A DNA stretch of 64,000 bases from Deltaproteobacteria bacterium (GCA_020630875.1 JAHDIH010000002.1:186001-250000); one strand, 5' to 3'. Numbered from the stretch's first letter, positions 1-9,485 are shown. A program made the numbers and translations. Notes: generated by a model from the letters alone, not told the origin.

Positions 1-60
1 ATAAGGCGGAGGGGTGCTCACCTAAATCAATTGAGATGCTCGCGAAAGAATTGTATCTAT

Positions 61-897
61 CTAATTGCCCATGAGGTCGGCTAACTGTTCCGCTTCATTT
101 TTCGAAAGCGTCAAAGAAACGGATACATGATTGTTGGACTTCTCCAGAGCAAGCTTTTCGAAAACAGTTTTCAGCTCTTCGGGCTGCCCAGACTGCACCA
201 TGTTGATTGCCATCTTCCAAAAGTCATACAAAGGCTCGATGGTTTCCGGACTTGCCGGCGTGTCACGAACCTTGAGCTCGATTTTTTTGCCTGAGAGGTC
301 GGCCGAAAACCAATTAACACCCTTATCATCACCTTCATACAGACCCAATAGTTTGTTTGCTACTCGCCAAATTATGGAATTATGAGACGATGCCAGGCGA
401 GAAATCTCCTGCATCTCAGTAGGTAGCCCAATTCGTTGCACGGTTTTCAGGGCGCCGCCTTTGGTGGAGATGATGGTCCCGTCCAAAAAGTTACTGAGTA
501 CAACATCTTCCCGGGTGTTACATTGAATCGTGGCAGCCGGGGGGCGGACCACAATCGAAGAGTGGGTGTTGCCAGAAGTGATGTATTTAAACGTCCATAT
601 CTCATCTGAACGTTCTGCTAAGGTAGCGAAACAGTCGTCGGAAAGAAACTCAACTCCAGAAGCTCTGGAGACAATATGAATGAACTTTTCGCTATGGCTG
701 GTCGCAAAGTGGCTTGAGCGTGCTGCCTTACTGTTACCGTACCAAATTTCTTTGGTGGTGGTGGGAAGCATAGTTAGGATGGTTTGGTGAGTTATTCGTT
801 TTTGAAGAGGTTCGACGTCTTGAACTGGGTACTTTCCGACACCTGGTTTTTCACAACTCAGGAAAATCAATAAAGTTACAACAGTGAGCCCTCTCAC
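61..897 (-). CDS. Hypothetical lipoprotein downstream of PEGA pseudokinase
   Basis: Not a family I recognise. The 278-residue product begins with a short hydrophobic signal ending in a lipobox (LIFLSC, Cys at about residue 15), so it is predicted to be a lipid-anchored envelope protein. The rest looks soluble and mixed alpha/beta, with a C-terminal helical part rich in Glu, Lys and Leu. The start is GTG at 897, which overlaps the TGA stop of the upstream kinase-like gene by 4 nt (GTGA). The two are therefore probably co-transcribed and translationally coupled, and the lipoprotein may act with that transmembrane pseudokinase. Coding is certain from the coupling and signal peptide; function is unknown. 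Confidence 0.75.
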   Translation of the reverse strand: MRGLTVVTLLIFLSCEKPGVGKYPVQDVEPLQKRITHQTILTMLPTTTKEIWYGNSKAARSSHFATSHSEKFIHIVSRASGVEFLSDDCFATLAERSDEIWTFKYITSGNTHSSIVVRPPAATIQCNTREDVVLSNFLDGTIISTKGGALKTVQRIGLPTEMQEISRLASSHNSIIWRVANKLLGLYEGDDKGVNWFSADLSGKKIELKVRDTPASPETIEPLYDFWKMAINMVQSGQPEELKTVFEKLALEKSNNHVSVSLTLSKNEAEQLADLMGN

Positions 898-3383
898 AGG
901 CTGACGTCCAACCTTATTCGTTTACTCCGATTCGTCTTAGTAACTTTTCCCGACTTTTTCGATTCTTTACCTGACTTTAAGTCGTAGACCTTAACCGTAT
1001 GTGAGCCTTTAGAAACGTGAATTCGATCTGTGGGACAGAGCTGGCCAGAAGGTTTGTCGTCAATGAAAACGTAGTATCGATTCTTTCGAGAACAGCGGAC
1101 TTTGATTCCTCCCCTCCCTTTAAACGGCCCTACTTTTTCCAATTCTAGTTTCATTGAGTCGCTACCATCGAACGAACTGGTTGCTAGTTTATGACCTTTG
1201 GCGAAAACGGCGATCGATGTGCCTTCCGCTGGTCTATCTATAGTCACTGACTTATGGCGTCCAATCTTTTTGTGACCGATATAGATATCGGCCTTTGTAG
1301 ACAGTTCTATTTTGAACTTGCCGTCTTCGGGTTCTGATTTTTCAGAGCTAGTACTCGAAGACGAACTCTCTGACTTCTCTGAAGAGCTGCTTGAGCTTAC
1401 TGAAGAGCTACTTGAGCTTTCAGAGGCCACCACTGAACTAATGGATGAACTAGAAATTTCAGTAGAGCTTGCAGAATTCACAACCGCCTTGGAACTCTTT
1501 GATACGGATTTACTTGATTGACTCGCGCTTACTTTCGGTAAGTCTTTTTTGGCCAGCGCAAATTTGTCTTTTTGATCGACGTTGTTTTTTAGGAACATTC
1601 CCAAAACGACTACCCAAGCTAAGACGAATGCTACCAACAAAAGCTTTAGCCACTTTTTTGATGTATTCGATTTTGAAATCGCGAGCTCTATATCCTCAAA
1701 TGTATTGTTATGAGGTGTTTGGCTCGTAGGCAATGGGGTTGGAACGTACGCTTGCTTCGCGGTCGCGGAAGATTGACTTGGAAGGTTTGCCAAAGCCGCA
1801 GGAGCTTTCTGCGGCACCATTGTCGGTGCCGAATGAGCCGCGGAGATTGCTCTCGGAAGGCTCGGTGGCTTTGGTTGAGGAGGTTGAGTCACGCTATTCA
1901 CGTGCGGGACCATTTCTGGAACACTATCTTGCGCTGAAGGCACTTGATTACGCGTACTAGCCATTGCGTCCATCGCTTGCAATTCCGTGAGGTCGGTTTG
2001 CAACGTAGGAACGTTTGTTTGACTTTCTCTTAGGGTCGGGGAATGGGGCGCACTTTTCTGGCGTCGGATTGGTTCTGCCGCTGCAGCAGCGGCTAAAGTA
2101 GCAAAATCTGGCGGTCGTACGTCGGTTGGTCCAGAGAAGTCTTTGTCCGATAGCGGAGAGTGACCACCACGCATGGTTTGCTCAAAAGGAGAAGGTTGTG
2201 GACCAACATGAGAGTCTTCCAAAAGCGTTGGCTGATTTCTAGCACTCTTTTTATGCTTACCAAAACCGCCGCGCGCGGTACTGATCTTTTCACTGCCAGT
2301 GTCGACGACCGTTGAATTTCTCTCCGGCACCGCTGTGGCTGGTGGTCCAATGACCGATGGTACTTTGGTGGGTACCGTCGGTGGCGTAACCGGTGGCGCA
2401 GGTTTCGGAGTTGCTGCCATTAAGGAACGAAGGTCGGTTCCAGAAGAAACTTTTGTTGGCTCTTCATTGAACTCGTCACTATTCGATGGTTTCGCTCTTG
2501 GGCTATCTTTTAATTGAGATACCAACCGACCTACGTCTAATCGGCTTCCGTTGGCGCCGCTTGATCGTTGTTTTACGTCTAACGCTTCTGCTAGTTCTCG
2601 AGCATTACGGTATCGTTGATTTGGATCTCTGTGGAGTGCTTTCGCCAAGATGGGACGGATGGAGCTTGGTACGTCATCTAACACCACTGAGGCATTTGAT
2701 ATCTGCTGAGCAAGAGCGTCGCTAGGACCTTGAAATGCAGGTTTGCCAGTCAGAAGTTCGTAGGCGATGAGCCCGATTTGAAACGTATCGCACGAAGCGT
2801 TCCTAGCTTCTCCGCGAATATGTTCTGGTGATAGGTAGCGTCCTCTGTCTCCCAAAACTTTAAGCGGCGCCGCGTGATGCGACAGCAATGCTTCAAGATG
2901 TCCAAAGTCCATGACCTGAGGTTCCCCACCAGGGTTACAGCTGATATTGCTCGGACAAAGCCCAAGATGGGCAATTCGTCTGCCGTTTGCGAAACCAACG
3001 GCACGGGCTATTGCTGTGAGTAAGGACAGTATCGCTCCGAGTGGAAGAATATCGTTTTTCTCGGCGATCTTTTTGCAAAGAACTTCTAACGTTACTCCTT
3101 CGCAAACTTCGGTGGCAACAAAAGGTTTTCCTTCGGAAACTCCGTATTCGTGGAGTTTGGCGAGACGAGGATGATCCAAGGCTTTGGCTGCTGCCGTGGC
3201 TTGGGCGATCAAGTCGACCGCACCTTTGGTACCGACTAGCGTTTCGTTAAAAACTTTGATGGCATACTTCCGTTCGAACCCGGCAAGCCCCGCGGCATGG
3301 GCAAGGTATACGGTCGCCGTGGGGCCCTTCCCGATTGTGTGATCTAGGGTGTATCTCCCTAGTTTTCCAGCAGTTGTCCCCAT
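894..3383 (-). CDS. Ser/Thr kinase-like transmembrane protein (pseudokinase) with PEGA domain
   Basis: An 829-residue protein with an N-terminal protein-kinase fold (about 1-270), a long Pro/Ser/Thr-rich linker, one membrane segment (around residue 620), a very Ser-rich stalk and a C-terminal PEGA-type domain (about 700-760) facing the periplasm. The VAIK lysine is kept (AIK, K43), as is DFG (159-161). The HRD motif, however, reads His-Leu-Gly (139-141), so the catalytic Asp is Gly, and the alpha-C glutamate is not evident (IAQATAAAKAL). It is therefore probably a pseudokinase that binds nucleotide or partners rather than phosphorylating. I place the start at ATG 3383 because the kinase fold begins just after it (MGTTAGKLGRYTL); a longer reading to 3530 would add an unrelated 49-residue tail that overlaps the divergent hydrolase gene. 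It is coupled to the downstream lipoprotein gene by a 4-nt overlap. Confidence 0.88.
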   Translation of the reverse strand: MGTTAGKLGRYTLDHTIGKGPTATVYLAHAAGLAGFERKYAIKVFNETLVGTKGAVDLIAQATAAAKALDHPRLAKLHEYGVSEGKPFVATEVCEGVTLEVLCKKIAEKNDILPLGAILSLLTAIARAVGFANGRRIAHLGLCPSNISCNPGGEPQVMDFGHLEALLSHHAAPLKVLGDRGRYLSPEHIRGEARNASCDTFQIGLIAYELLTGKPAFQGPSDALAQQISNASVVLDDVPSSIRPILAKALHRDPNQRYRNARELAEALDVKQRSSGANGSRLDVGRLVSQLKDSPRAKPSNSDEFNEEPTKVSSGTDLRSLMAATPKPAPPVTPPTVPTKVPSVIGPPATAVPERNSTVVDTGSEKISTARGGFGKHKKSARNQPTLLEDSHVGPQPSPFEQTMRGGHSPLSDKDFSGPTDVRPPDFATLAAAAAAEPIRRQKSAPHSPTLRESQTNVPTLQTDLTELQAMDAMASTRNQVPSAQDSVPEMVPHVNSVTQPPQPKPPSLPRAISAAHSAPTMVPQKAPAALANLPSQSSATAKQAYVPTPLPTSQTPHNNTFEDIELAISKSNTSKKWLKLLLVAFVLAWVVVLGMFLKNNVDQKDKFALAKKDLPKVSASQSSKSVSKSSKAVVNSASSTEISSSSISSVVASESSSSSSVSSSSSSEKSESSSSSTSSEKSEPEDGKFKIELSTKADIYIGHKKIGRHKSVTIDRPAEGTSIAVFAKGHKLATSSFDGSDSMKLELEKVGPFKGRGGIKVRCSRKNRYYVFIDDKPSGQLCPTDRIHVSKGSHTVKVYDLKSGKESKKSGKVTKTNRSKRIRLDVSL

Positions 3384-3477
3384 CTCGCCAATCGTATCCG
3401 TCAGGGGATGGCACGTCAATTGTCTGCATTGATATGATTCTTTGACTTCGGGTGGTTCTGTCAGGGAGAATGGTAAG

Positions 3478-4257
3478 GTGTCTGATAACAGCGACAAATG
3501 GTGGCAAAAATGGATTGCTACAGCGCCCAACAGATGGTTAGGGAAGCGCAGTTTGTTGCGTCAGACCATTTCTGGAAGCGGTCATGGCATTTCGTATTTG
3601 AGAAACCTGGCCAAGGGCAATGAAGTAAGCCGTACAGCTCCCGTGGAGGTCGACCCAGACGTTCGTCCCGTGCTCTTAATTCACGGCTTTCTTGGAACGC
3701 GAGGCTCTATGTTACCATTGGAAAAGCGCTTAGAAGCGGATGGCCACGCGGTATTTTCCTTTAATCTTGGAACCATAAACTATCGAGACATTCGTCGTTC
3801 TGCCTTTATCGTACATCGAAAGGTTGAGCGAATACTCTCTCAAACGAAATGGGAGAAAATTGACATCATTGGGCACTCTATGGGTGGTCTAATTGGTCTT
3901 TATTATATCAAAAAGCTTGGAGGTCATGAGAGGGTTCAAAAGTTAGTACTGATGGGCTCTCCCGTGAGAGGAACCTGGCTTGCCGCCCTCGGCGTACTTA
4001 CGATGGGCCTATGGTCGAGCTCTACCTGGCAAATGCTTCCACGGAGCAAATTCTTAGATGAGCTGTCTCAGGGCAATTTGCCGCCAGAGGTGGAGGTTCA
4101 TACGATCACGGCCGCACGGGACTGGGTGTGTGCACCTTCCTCCACTGTACTGCCGGGTGCGAAACAAACCAGTGTGCCGTACGGCCATGCGAGTCTCGTG
4201 ATATCGGATGCGGTCTATCAGAACATTCATGAGCTGCTAGTTGGAAAAAAGAAATAG
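3478..4257 (+). CDS. Alpha/beta-hydrolase, lipase/PGAP1-like
   Basis: Predicted serine esterase or lipase of the alpha/beta-hydrolase fold. The oxyanion region HGFLGT follows strand LLI near residue 63, and the nucleophile elbow GHSMGG gives the catalytic Ser. A late His in the PYGHASL segment is a plausible triad member. No signal peptide is visible, so it is probably cytoplasmic or membrane-peripheral; the substrate is unknown, but acyl-ester hydrolysis is expected from the fold. I prefer GTG at 3478 because AGGGAG lies 9 nt upstream; an in-frame TTG at 3442 would add 12 residues. It is divergent from the pseudokinase gene, with start regions only about 95 nt apart, so they share a control region. 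Confidence 0.85.
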   Translation: MSDNSDKWWQKWIATAPNRWLGKRSLLRQTISGSGHGISYLRNLAKGNEVSRTAPVEVDPDVRPVLLIHGFLGTRGSMLPLEKRLEADGHAVFSFNLGTINYRDIRRSAFIVHRKVERILSQTKWEKIDIIGHSMGGLIGLYYIKKLGGHERVQKLVLMGSPVRGTWLAALGVLTMGLWSSSTWQMLPRSKFLDELSQGNLPPEVEVHTITAARDWVCAPSSTVLPGAKQTSVPYGHASLVISDAVYQNIHELLVGKKK

Positions 4258-4326
4258 GCGTACTTGCCCAAAGTGATTACGGCATCGTACAATGATGATG
4301 GTTAACTAGTTGTAACCGCTAACGAA

Positions 4327-5229
4327 ATGTCTGGAGCGAAATACGCATTACGGTTTATGTCCGGTAAATACGAAGGGGGGGAGTTTCCACTTCTGCCTAA
4401 CAGGGAAGTTGTAATCGGACGCTCAAGTGGGATCGAGATGACACTCGTAGAGGATATGGTGTCACGTAATCATGCTCGCATCACCACCTTCGATGGTGAA
4501 GTCGCCATAGAAGATTTGGGATCAACCAACGGAACTTTCGTAAACGGCGAACGTATCAAAAGATCCAGCTTACGTACTGGAGATCGAATACTCGTAGGAA
4601 CCTCAATAATTAAGCTCGTCGAGGTTTCCGGAGATACCGCTCTGGCGCCAATGTCTCCAAAGCCCAGTCGGCAGGGGACGTCTTCGCGGCCGATGAGCGG
4701 AAGCATTGAAGAAATTCCTTTGCCGGATCTTCTACAATTGCTTTCCACAAGTCGAAAAACTGGTGTTTTGTCGGTTATGTCACCTGGAGCCCACGGAAGA
4801 ATTCATCTTCGTGAGGGACAAATCTTTTATGCCAGTATCAACGACGACGATATGCTCGCACCAGATATTGCAGTATTTCGTATGCTTCGTTGGGAGCAGG
4901 GGGACTTTGAATTGCAGCCCGCTATGGATATTCACGTTCCGAACGAGATTGAGCGGCCGACTGCTCATCTATTGATGGAGGGAGTTCGTCAACTCGATGA
5001 GTACAACCATATCAAAGATCGGATTCCACCAATGCATGAGACCCTGGCGGTACCAACACCGCTTGCAGGTCTACTAAGAGATCTGCCGCCAGAACAGTTA
5101 GATGTTTTCCAACTCGTTTTAGACTTTGGTTCAGTTCGCGGAGTATTCGAAAATTTCGACGGCACGGAGTTAGAGGCAGCCAACGCACTGATGGAACTAC
5201 TTGACCGAGAGTTTGTCATCGTCCACTAA
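4327..5229 (+). CDS. FHA domain protein with DUF4388 (PATAN) domain
   Basis: Two-domain signalling protein of 300 residues. The N-terminal FHA domain (about 1-95) carries the usual phosphothreonine-binding signatures: GRS after strand two, SRNHA, and the LGSTNGTFVNG loop. After a short linker comes a DUF4388/PATAN domain (about 120-225; starts SGSIEEIPLPDLLQLL, then KTGVLSV and GRIHLREGQIFYA), a module found in Myxococcus and cyanobacterial response regulators and in gliding-motility regulation. A further 70 residues form a helical tail. It probably reads phosphothreonine signals made by Ser/Thr kinases such as the one at 12-13.6 kb; that pairing is inference. No signal peptide. No strong Shine-Dalgarno sequence is visible before the ATG. 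Confidence 0.9.
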   Translation: MSGAKYALRFMSGKYEGGEFPLLPNREVVIGRSSGIEMTLVEDMVSRNHARITTFDGEVAIEDLGSTNGTFVNGERIKRSSLRTGDRILVGTSIIKLVEVSGDTALAPMSPKPSRQGTSSRPMSGSIEEIPLPDLLQLLSTSRKTGVLSVMSPGAHGRIHLREGQIFYASINDDDMLAPDIAVFRMLRWEQGDFELQPAMDIHVPNEIERPTAHLLMEGVRQLDEYNHIKDRIPPMHETLAVPTPLAGLLRDLPPEQLDVFQLVLDFGSVRGVFENFDGTELEAANALMELLDREFVIVH

Positions 5230-5247
5230 TAGGTCCATGATGGGGGT

Positions 5248-6456
5248 ATGGCGAGCTCCGTCATCTCCATATTCAAACCTAAGTCATCAAACGACAGACC
5301 GCATCTCGCGATAGTCGTTACATCGGCCACTAGCTGGGTGCTTCTCCGCGGACAGCTCGCGTTTGCAGTAGAATCGGGATTCGACGTTACCGTTATTTCT
5401 TCTCCCGGGCGTGAGATGTCGGAACTTTGTAAAAGAGAGGGAGCTACCCATGTTGAAGTAACGATGAGTAGAGTCATCTCACCTCGTAAAGACTTAGTGT
5501 CTTTGTGGGAATTGATTCGATACTTTCAACGATCTGATGTTGATATTGTTAATGCGGGAACACCCAAAGCAGGGCTGTTGGGAACACTCGCGGGAAAAAT
5601 AGCTGGTGTTGATGTGGTCGTGCATACTTTGAGAGGACTTAGATACCAGACCCTGGAAGGCCCGAAACGTTTGCTTGTCAAACTTGCAACAAAAGCGTCG
5701 TGTAGTTTGGCTGATCGAGTCATTTGTGTAGGACCTGGGCTTAGGAATGTCGCTATCTCAGATGGTGTGACAAGTCTTGAGAATTCCGTGGTACTTGGGT
5801 CAGGTTCTAGCGGCGGAATAGACTTTGGCTATTGGAAGTCCGATGCAGGTATCGCAGCTAGTGCATCGACGATTAGAACGCAGCTTGGTACGAAACCTAT
5901 TGTTGGGTTTGTCGGCAGAGTATGTCGAGATAAAGGAGTTCAAGATTTACTTGATGCTTGGGGGATGGTGAAGCAACCAGGACAGCTAATGATCGTAGGA
6001 GCGTTAGATGCAGTGGATCCAATAGACCCGGTTTATCAGTCTATGATTGCAGATAATCCCAACATTACGTGGTACCGCAATCCAGGAAATGACATGCGCC
6101 CCTACTATGAAGCAATGGACTTTCTGGTCCTGCCGAGTTACCGAGAAGGTTTCTCTAGCGTTCCACTTCAAGCAGCAGCATTTTCAAAACCGACTATTGC
6201 TACGTCGGTTGTGGGGAGTGGCGAGTCGGTGGAACATGGAAAGACAGGTTTAATCGTCGCTCCCGGAAAGCCCTCGCAGCTTGCTCAAAGTATTGAAAAG
6301 TATCTTGATGATCTTCGATTAGCCCGGGGCCATGGTGTGGCCGCTAAGGCTCTTGTCTTAAAACAATTTGAACAAAAGTTTATTCTCCACCTTTTGCACA
6401 ATGAGTATTTTTCTTTGTTATCTCTCAAGAAAAGAAAACGGAAAGTAGCACTATGA
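5248..6456 (+). CDS. Glycosyltransferase family 4 (GT-B)
   Basis: A 402-residue GT-B glycosyltransferase that should transfer a sugar from a nucleotide-sugar donor to a lipid-linked or surface glycan on the cytoplasmic face. The N-terminal acceptor half shows HTLRGLRY, typical of capsule/pilin-glycan enzymes. The C-terminal donor half shows VGFVGRVCRDKG and LVLPSYREGFSSVPLQAAAF. The family's EX7E motif is altered: the first Glu is present but the second position is Gln (EGFSSVPLQ), a variant seen in some GT4 members whose effect here is unknown. Its stop overlaps the aminotransferase start by 4 nt (ATGA), so the two are one operon and likely act on the same UDP-amino-sugar glycan. Confidence 0.88.
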   Translation: MASSVISIFKPKSSNDRPHLAIVVTSATSWVLLRGQLAFAVESGFDVTVISSPGREMSELCKREGATHVEVTMSRVISPRKDLVSLWELIRYFQRSDVDIVNAGTPKAGLLGTLAGKIAGVDVVVHTLRGLRYQTLEGPKRLLVKLATKASCSLADRVICVGPGLRNVAISDGVTSLENSVVLGSGSSGGIDFGYWKSDAGIAASASTIRTQLGTKPIVGFVGRVCRDKGVQDLLDAWGMVKQPGQLMIVGALDAVDPIDPVYQSMIADNPNITWYRNPGNDMRPYYEAMDFLVLPSYREGFSSVPLQAAAFSKPTIATSVVGSGESVEHGKTGLIVAPGKPSQLAQSIEKYLDDLRLARGHGVAAKALVLKQFEQKFILHLLHNEYFSLLSLKKRKRKVAL

Positions 6457-7571
6457 GTAAGATATACCTTTCGCCTCCAGATGTCGGTAACATCGAAAGA
6501 GAAATGTTAATTGATGCCATCGACTCTGGTTGGGTTGCTCCTTTGGGACCTCATGTCGATGGTTTCGAAAGAGAGCTTAGCTACTACGTAAATGCTCAAA
6601 ACGCGGTTGCTCTGAGTAGTGGCACCGCGGGACTTCATTTAGCACTGGTCTCCTTGGGGGTTGGGCCTCACGACGAAGTATTCGTTTCCAACAAAACATT
6701 CGTTGCTAGTGCCAATGCTGTGGCTTACGTTGGAGCGACTCCTGTATTTATCGACTCTGAAAAATCGTCTTGGAATATGTGCCCACAAGCACTGGAAGAA
6801 GCATTTATCGCTAAGAAAAGAGCGGGTAAATTACCTAAGGCTGTAGTGTGCGTTGATCTGTACGGCTTTTTGGCCGACTACGAAAATATCCAACGAGTAT
6901 GTCGCAACTACGATGTCCCGCTAATTGAGGATTCCGCTGAGGCATTGGGCTCACATTACCAAAGTAAACACGCGGGGACCTTTGGTGATATGGGCGTCTT
7001 TTCATTCAACGGAAATAAAATTATCACAACTAGTGGTGGCGGAATGTTGGTCACAGCCAACGATGACAGAGCGCAACACATCCGTCATCTTGCCACACAG
7101 GCAAGACAGCCCCGACTGGAATACCATCACCTTGAAGTCGGTTACAATTACAGACTTAGTAACTTACTCGCCGCAGTAGGAAGGGCTCAGCTTTCACGGC
7201 TTGAGGATATTCTCGATAGGACCACTGCCCATCACAAAGGATACTGCAAGCGCTTAGATTCGCTTCCCGGGGTCGAAGTTCACAAAGGTGATCACACTAC
7301 CAGACCCAACTACTGGCTTACTTGCGTTTCTTTGAATAAGTCTTGTCCCGCTTCAAGAGATGACGTGATTGAAAAGCTCGCGGCAGAAGATATTGAAAGT
7401 CGACCAACCTGGAAACCAATGCATATGCAACCGGTTTACAAAGACTGTGAGTTATTTGGCAAACCACTATCTAAAGAGATTTTCGAAACCTCTTTTTGTT
7501 TGCCCAGTGGGAGTACTCTTACGTCGTCAGAGCGTGAGAGAATTTGCGATATAATAGAAAGTTTGTTCTAA
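6453..7571 (+). CDS. DegT/DnrJ/EryC1/StrS-family sugar aminotransferase
   Basis: PLP-dependent nucleotide-sugar aminotransferase (372 residues, normal length). It resembles PglE/EpsN enzymes that convert a UDP-4-keto-6-deoxy sugar to the 4-amino sugar. Visible motifs: SSGTAGLHLAL (phosphate cup), SAEALGSHYQ after the IED aspartate, and FNGNKIITTSGGGML, in which K189 is the Schiff-base lysine. It is expressed with the upstream glycosyltransferase through a 4-nt overlap and has a plausible GGAAAG ribosome site. The dehydratase, acetyltransferase and initiating sugar-phosphate transferase normally needed for such a pathway are not in this window, so this pair is only a fragment of the route. It converges on a TPR lipoprotein gene, overlapping it by 4 nt. 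Confidence 0.9.
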   Translation: MSKIYLSPPDVGNIEREMLIDAIDSGWVAPLGPHVDGFERELSYYVNAQNAVALSSGTAGLHLALVSLGVGPHDEVFVSNKTFVASANAVAYVGATPVFIDSEKSSWNMCPQALEEAFIAKKRAGKLPKAVVCVDLYGFLADYENIQRVCRNYDVPLIEDSAEALGSHYQSKHAGTFGDMGVFSFNGNKIITTSGGGMLVTANDDRAQHIRHLATQARQPRLEYHHLEVGYNYRLSNLLAAVGRAQLSRLEDILDRTTAHHKGYCKRLDSLPGVEVHKGDHTTRPNYWLTCVSLNKSCPASRDDVIEKLAAEDIESRPTWKPMHMQPVYKDCELFGKPLSKEIFETSFCLPSGSTLTSSERERICDIIESLF

Positions 7572-8713
7572 CGAGATAGTTTTGATATTCGCTTCTTGGC
7601 GACCTTGCGATCGCCATCTTCTTTAGGAGCGAGTTCAAGAAATTTTTCAAAGGCATTTATGGCAAGCGACTTCTTATTTGCTGCTTCGTAAACGTAGCCT
7701 ATATTGAGATAGGGATAAGGATTTTTGGGATGATTGCGGATCGCAGTCGTAAGGTACGCTTCTGCTTCTTCCAACTTTCCGTCGTAGAACAGCACGACTC
7801 CTAGTTTTGCTGGCGCTTTCTTATGGTTTGGTTCGAGTCGAATGGTTTGCTCGTATGCATTGATAGCTTCCTTATAGCGTTTTAACGTTCTTAGGATTTC
7901 ACCATGCGCATAGCAATAAAGAGGGTTTCGTTCATCCAATTTTCGAGCCTTAACCAGGCTTTGCTCAGATTCCACGTTTCGTCCGATAAAGTTAAGGGTA
8001 AGCCCCAATTCAAAGTGGACCGCGGGATCGCTCGGTGCTAGCTCTGCCGCAATTTTATGATGCTTGATGGCTCCTCTGATTTCTCCACGGTCTCTTAGTA
8101 CCGTACCAAGAGTGCGGTGCGCACGAGGTTGTTTAGGGGAAATAGCTACGGCCTTTTTTAGTTCTCGTACCGCGTCTCGCCGCTTACCAGTTTTATAAAG
8201 CGCAGCACCATAGCTCGCTCTTGCTTGCCCATCCTTCGGATCTAGAGTAACTGCGCGTTTTAGGTCCATCAGCGATGCATCAGTGTTGCCTGCCAGCAAG
8301 TGAGCACGACCTCGTCGTTCGTAGGCGGCGGAACTTTTTTCGTCAAGCTCTACTAACTCGGTGAGCGTCTGGACGGCTTGTGGGTACATTTTTCGTTTGA
8401 GCTGCGCATCCGCTAGCATTTCATAACCTCGAGGGTCCTCGATTTTAGAATCCGCATAGTTTTGCGCTAATGTAGTCGCGTTTTTGTAATTTCCTTCTTT
8501 CCAATTGATTCGAACGAGAAGGTTAACGGTAGCAAAGTGATTAGGTCGTTTTTTGTTTGCAAGCAAAAGACGGCTCTTGGCTACATCCAGTCTTCCCGCT
8601 TCCCACGCGTTTTTTCCTCGCTGAAAAAGGTTATCGGCAGTTGGTTCTTTGACCGTATTCTTGGAACAACCGACAAGAGCAAAAGCTAGGCAGAGTATGG
8701 CAACGGACCGCAT
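7568..8713 (-). CDS. TPR-repeat lipoprotein
   Basis: A 381-residue lipoprotein: the signal peptide ends in LVGC (Cys 16), followed by about nine to ten tandem tetratricopeptide repeats filling the rest of the chain, with recognisable repeat cores such as AYERRGRAHLLAGN and AYGAALYKTGKRRDA. TPR lipoproteins of this build (PilF/PilW and NlpI types) act as protein-protein scaffolds in the envelope; PilF, for example, assists pilus secretin assembly. The chain here is longer than PilF (about 250 residues) and no secretin gene is nearby, so a pilus role is only a possibility. ATG start. It converges with the aminotransferase gene with a 4-nt overlap. Confidence 0.85.
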   Translation of the reverse strand: MRSVAILCLAFALVGCSKNTVKEPTADNLFQRGKNAWEAGRLDVAKSRLLLANKKRPNHFATVNLLVRINWKEGNYKNATTLAQNYADSKIEDPRGYEMLADAQLKRKMYPQAVQTLTELVELDEKSSAAYERRGRAHLLAGNTDASLMDLKRAVTLDPKDGQARASYGAALYKTGKRRDAVRELKKAVAISPKQPRAHRTLGTVLRDRGEIRGAIKHHKIAAELAPSDPAVHFELGLTLNFIGRNVESEQSLVKARKLDERNPLYCYAHGEILRTLKRYKEAINAYEQTIRLEPNHKKAPAKLGVVLFYDGKLEEAEAYLTTAIRNHPKNPYPYLNIGYVYEAANKKSLAINAFEKFLELAPKEDGDRKVAKKRISKLSR

Positions 8714-8786
8714 GTAGCGAGACTAGGGACAGTGAGTGGTTCAATCAACTTGATTCTCGGGAAATTCGCATTGTCCTGATTCAAAG

Positions 8787-9485
8787 ATGCGCTATAACCA
8801 ACGAAGAGTGAGTTCTCAAGCGTCCAAAACGTGTCCGTACTGTGCAGAAGAAATAAAATTTTCCGCAATAAAGTGTCGTTATTGCCATGAGTTTCTTGAG
8901 AACGTGGCAAGCGACTCGACAATTCCGTCTGCGGCATTGCCGCAGAATGAAAACACTCCAAAAGAAGAAATCGAAAATGTCGGTGAGGCAACTGCGGCAA
9001 TCGTAGACTCACCTCATGTAGAAACTGATCTTCCGGTTGGGAAAACGACTTTTGAGGGACATGCTTCGTGGAAAGCCTTCTTTAAAGAATACTCATTGCT
9101 TGCTGGAGGTTGTTTGGTCATTCCATTGGTTCTTCGTGGAATTTTGGGCGTCTTCTCTGATAACCCGTCGTCGTTGATAGTATATTCGCCTCTGGTTTTC
9201 GGATTAGCTTGTCTGGTGTTTTTACATTTCTACAGACGCTCGATTCGTTACAGAGTGAATGATCTGACCATAGAAATTCAGAATGGAATTTTTACTGATA
9301 ACCTTCAGGTGGTTGAGCTTTGCCGGGTAAAAAGAGTCAGTTTTAAACAATCGAACTTGGATAAGATTCTCAAAGTTGCTCACATCGATATCTATACTAC
9401 CAGTCAAACGGAACCAGAGACTCAGATTATCGGAGTACCTGGAGATCGTGCGCTTTTCGCGCATATTCAAAACAGTCGAGACTAG
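8787..9485 (+). CDS. Zinc-ribbon protein with two membrane segments and bacterial PH domain
   Basis: A 232-residue protein. A short zinc ribbon (CPYCAEEIK then CRYCHEFL, a CxxC/CxxC pair) opens the protein. An acidic linker follows, then two adjacent membrane helices (around residues 108-150), then a soluble domain resembling the bacterial PH (bPH2/YdbT) fold (RYRVNDLTIEIQNGIF, ELCRVKRVSFKQS). Proteins of this kind are small membrane-associated adaptors of unknown role. The ATG at 8787 is used here; an in-frame GTG at 8808 would remove seven residues without touching the zinc ribbon. It converges with the next gene with a 4-nt overlap. Function cannot be stated beyond a likely inner-membrane location and zinc binding. 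Confidence 0.78.
   Translation: MRYNQRRVSSQASKTCPYCAEEIKFSAIKCRYCHEFLENVASDSTIPSAALPQNENTPKEEIENVGEATAAIVDSPHVETDLPVGKTTFEGHASWKAFFKEYSLLAGGCLVIPLVLRGILGVFSDNPSSLIVYSPLVFGLACLVFLHFYRRSIRYRVNDLTIEIQNGIFTDNLQVVELCRVKRVSFKQSNLDKILKVAHIDIYTTSQTEPETQIIGVPGDRALFAHIQNSRD

Noticed and set aside
1312-1521. Acidic Glu/Leu-rich plus-strand open frame
   Set aside because: Shadow of the Ser-rich stalk of the PEGA pseudokinase read in the other strand.
5248-7571. Complete O-antigen or capsule gene cluster
   Set aside because: Only one glycosyltransferase and one aminotransferase are present; no flippase, polymerase or initiating transferase lies nearby.
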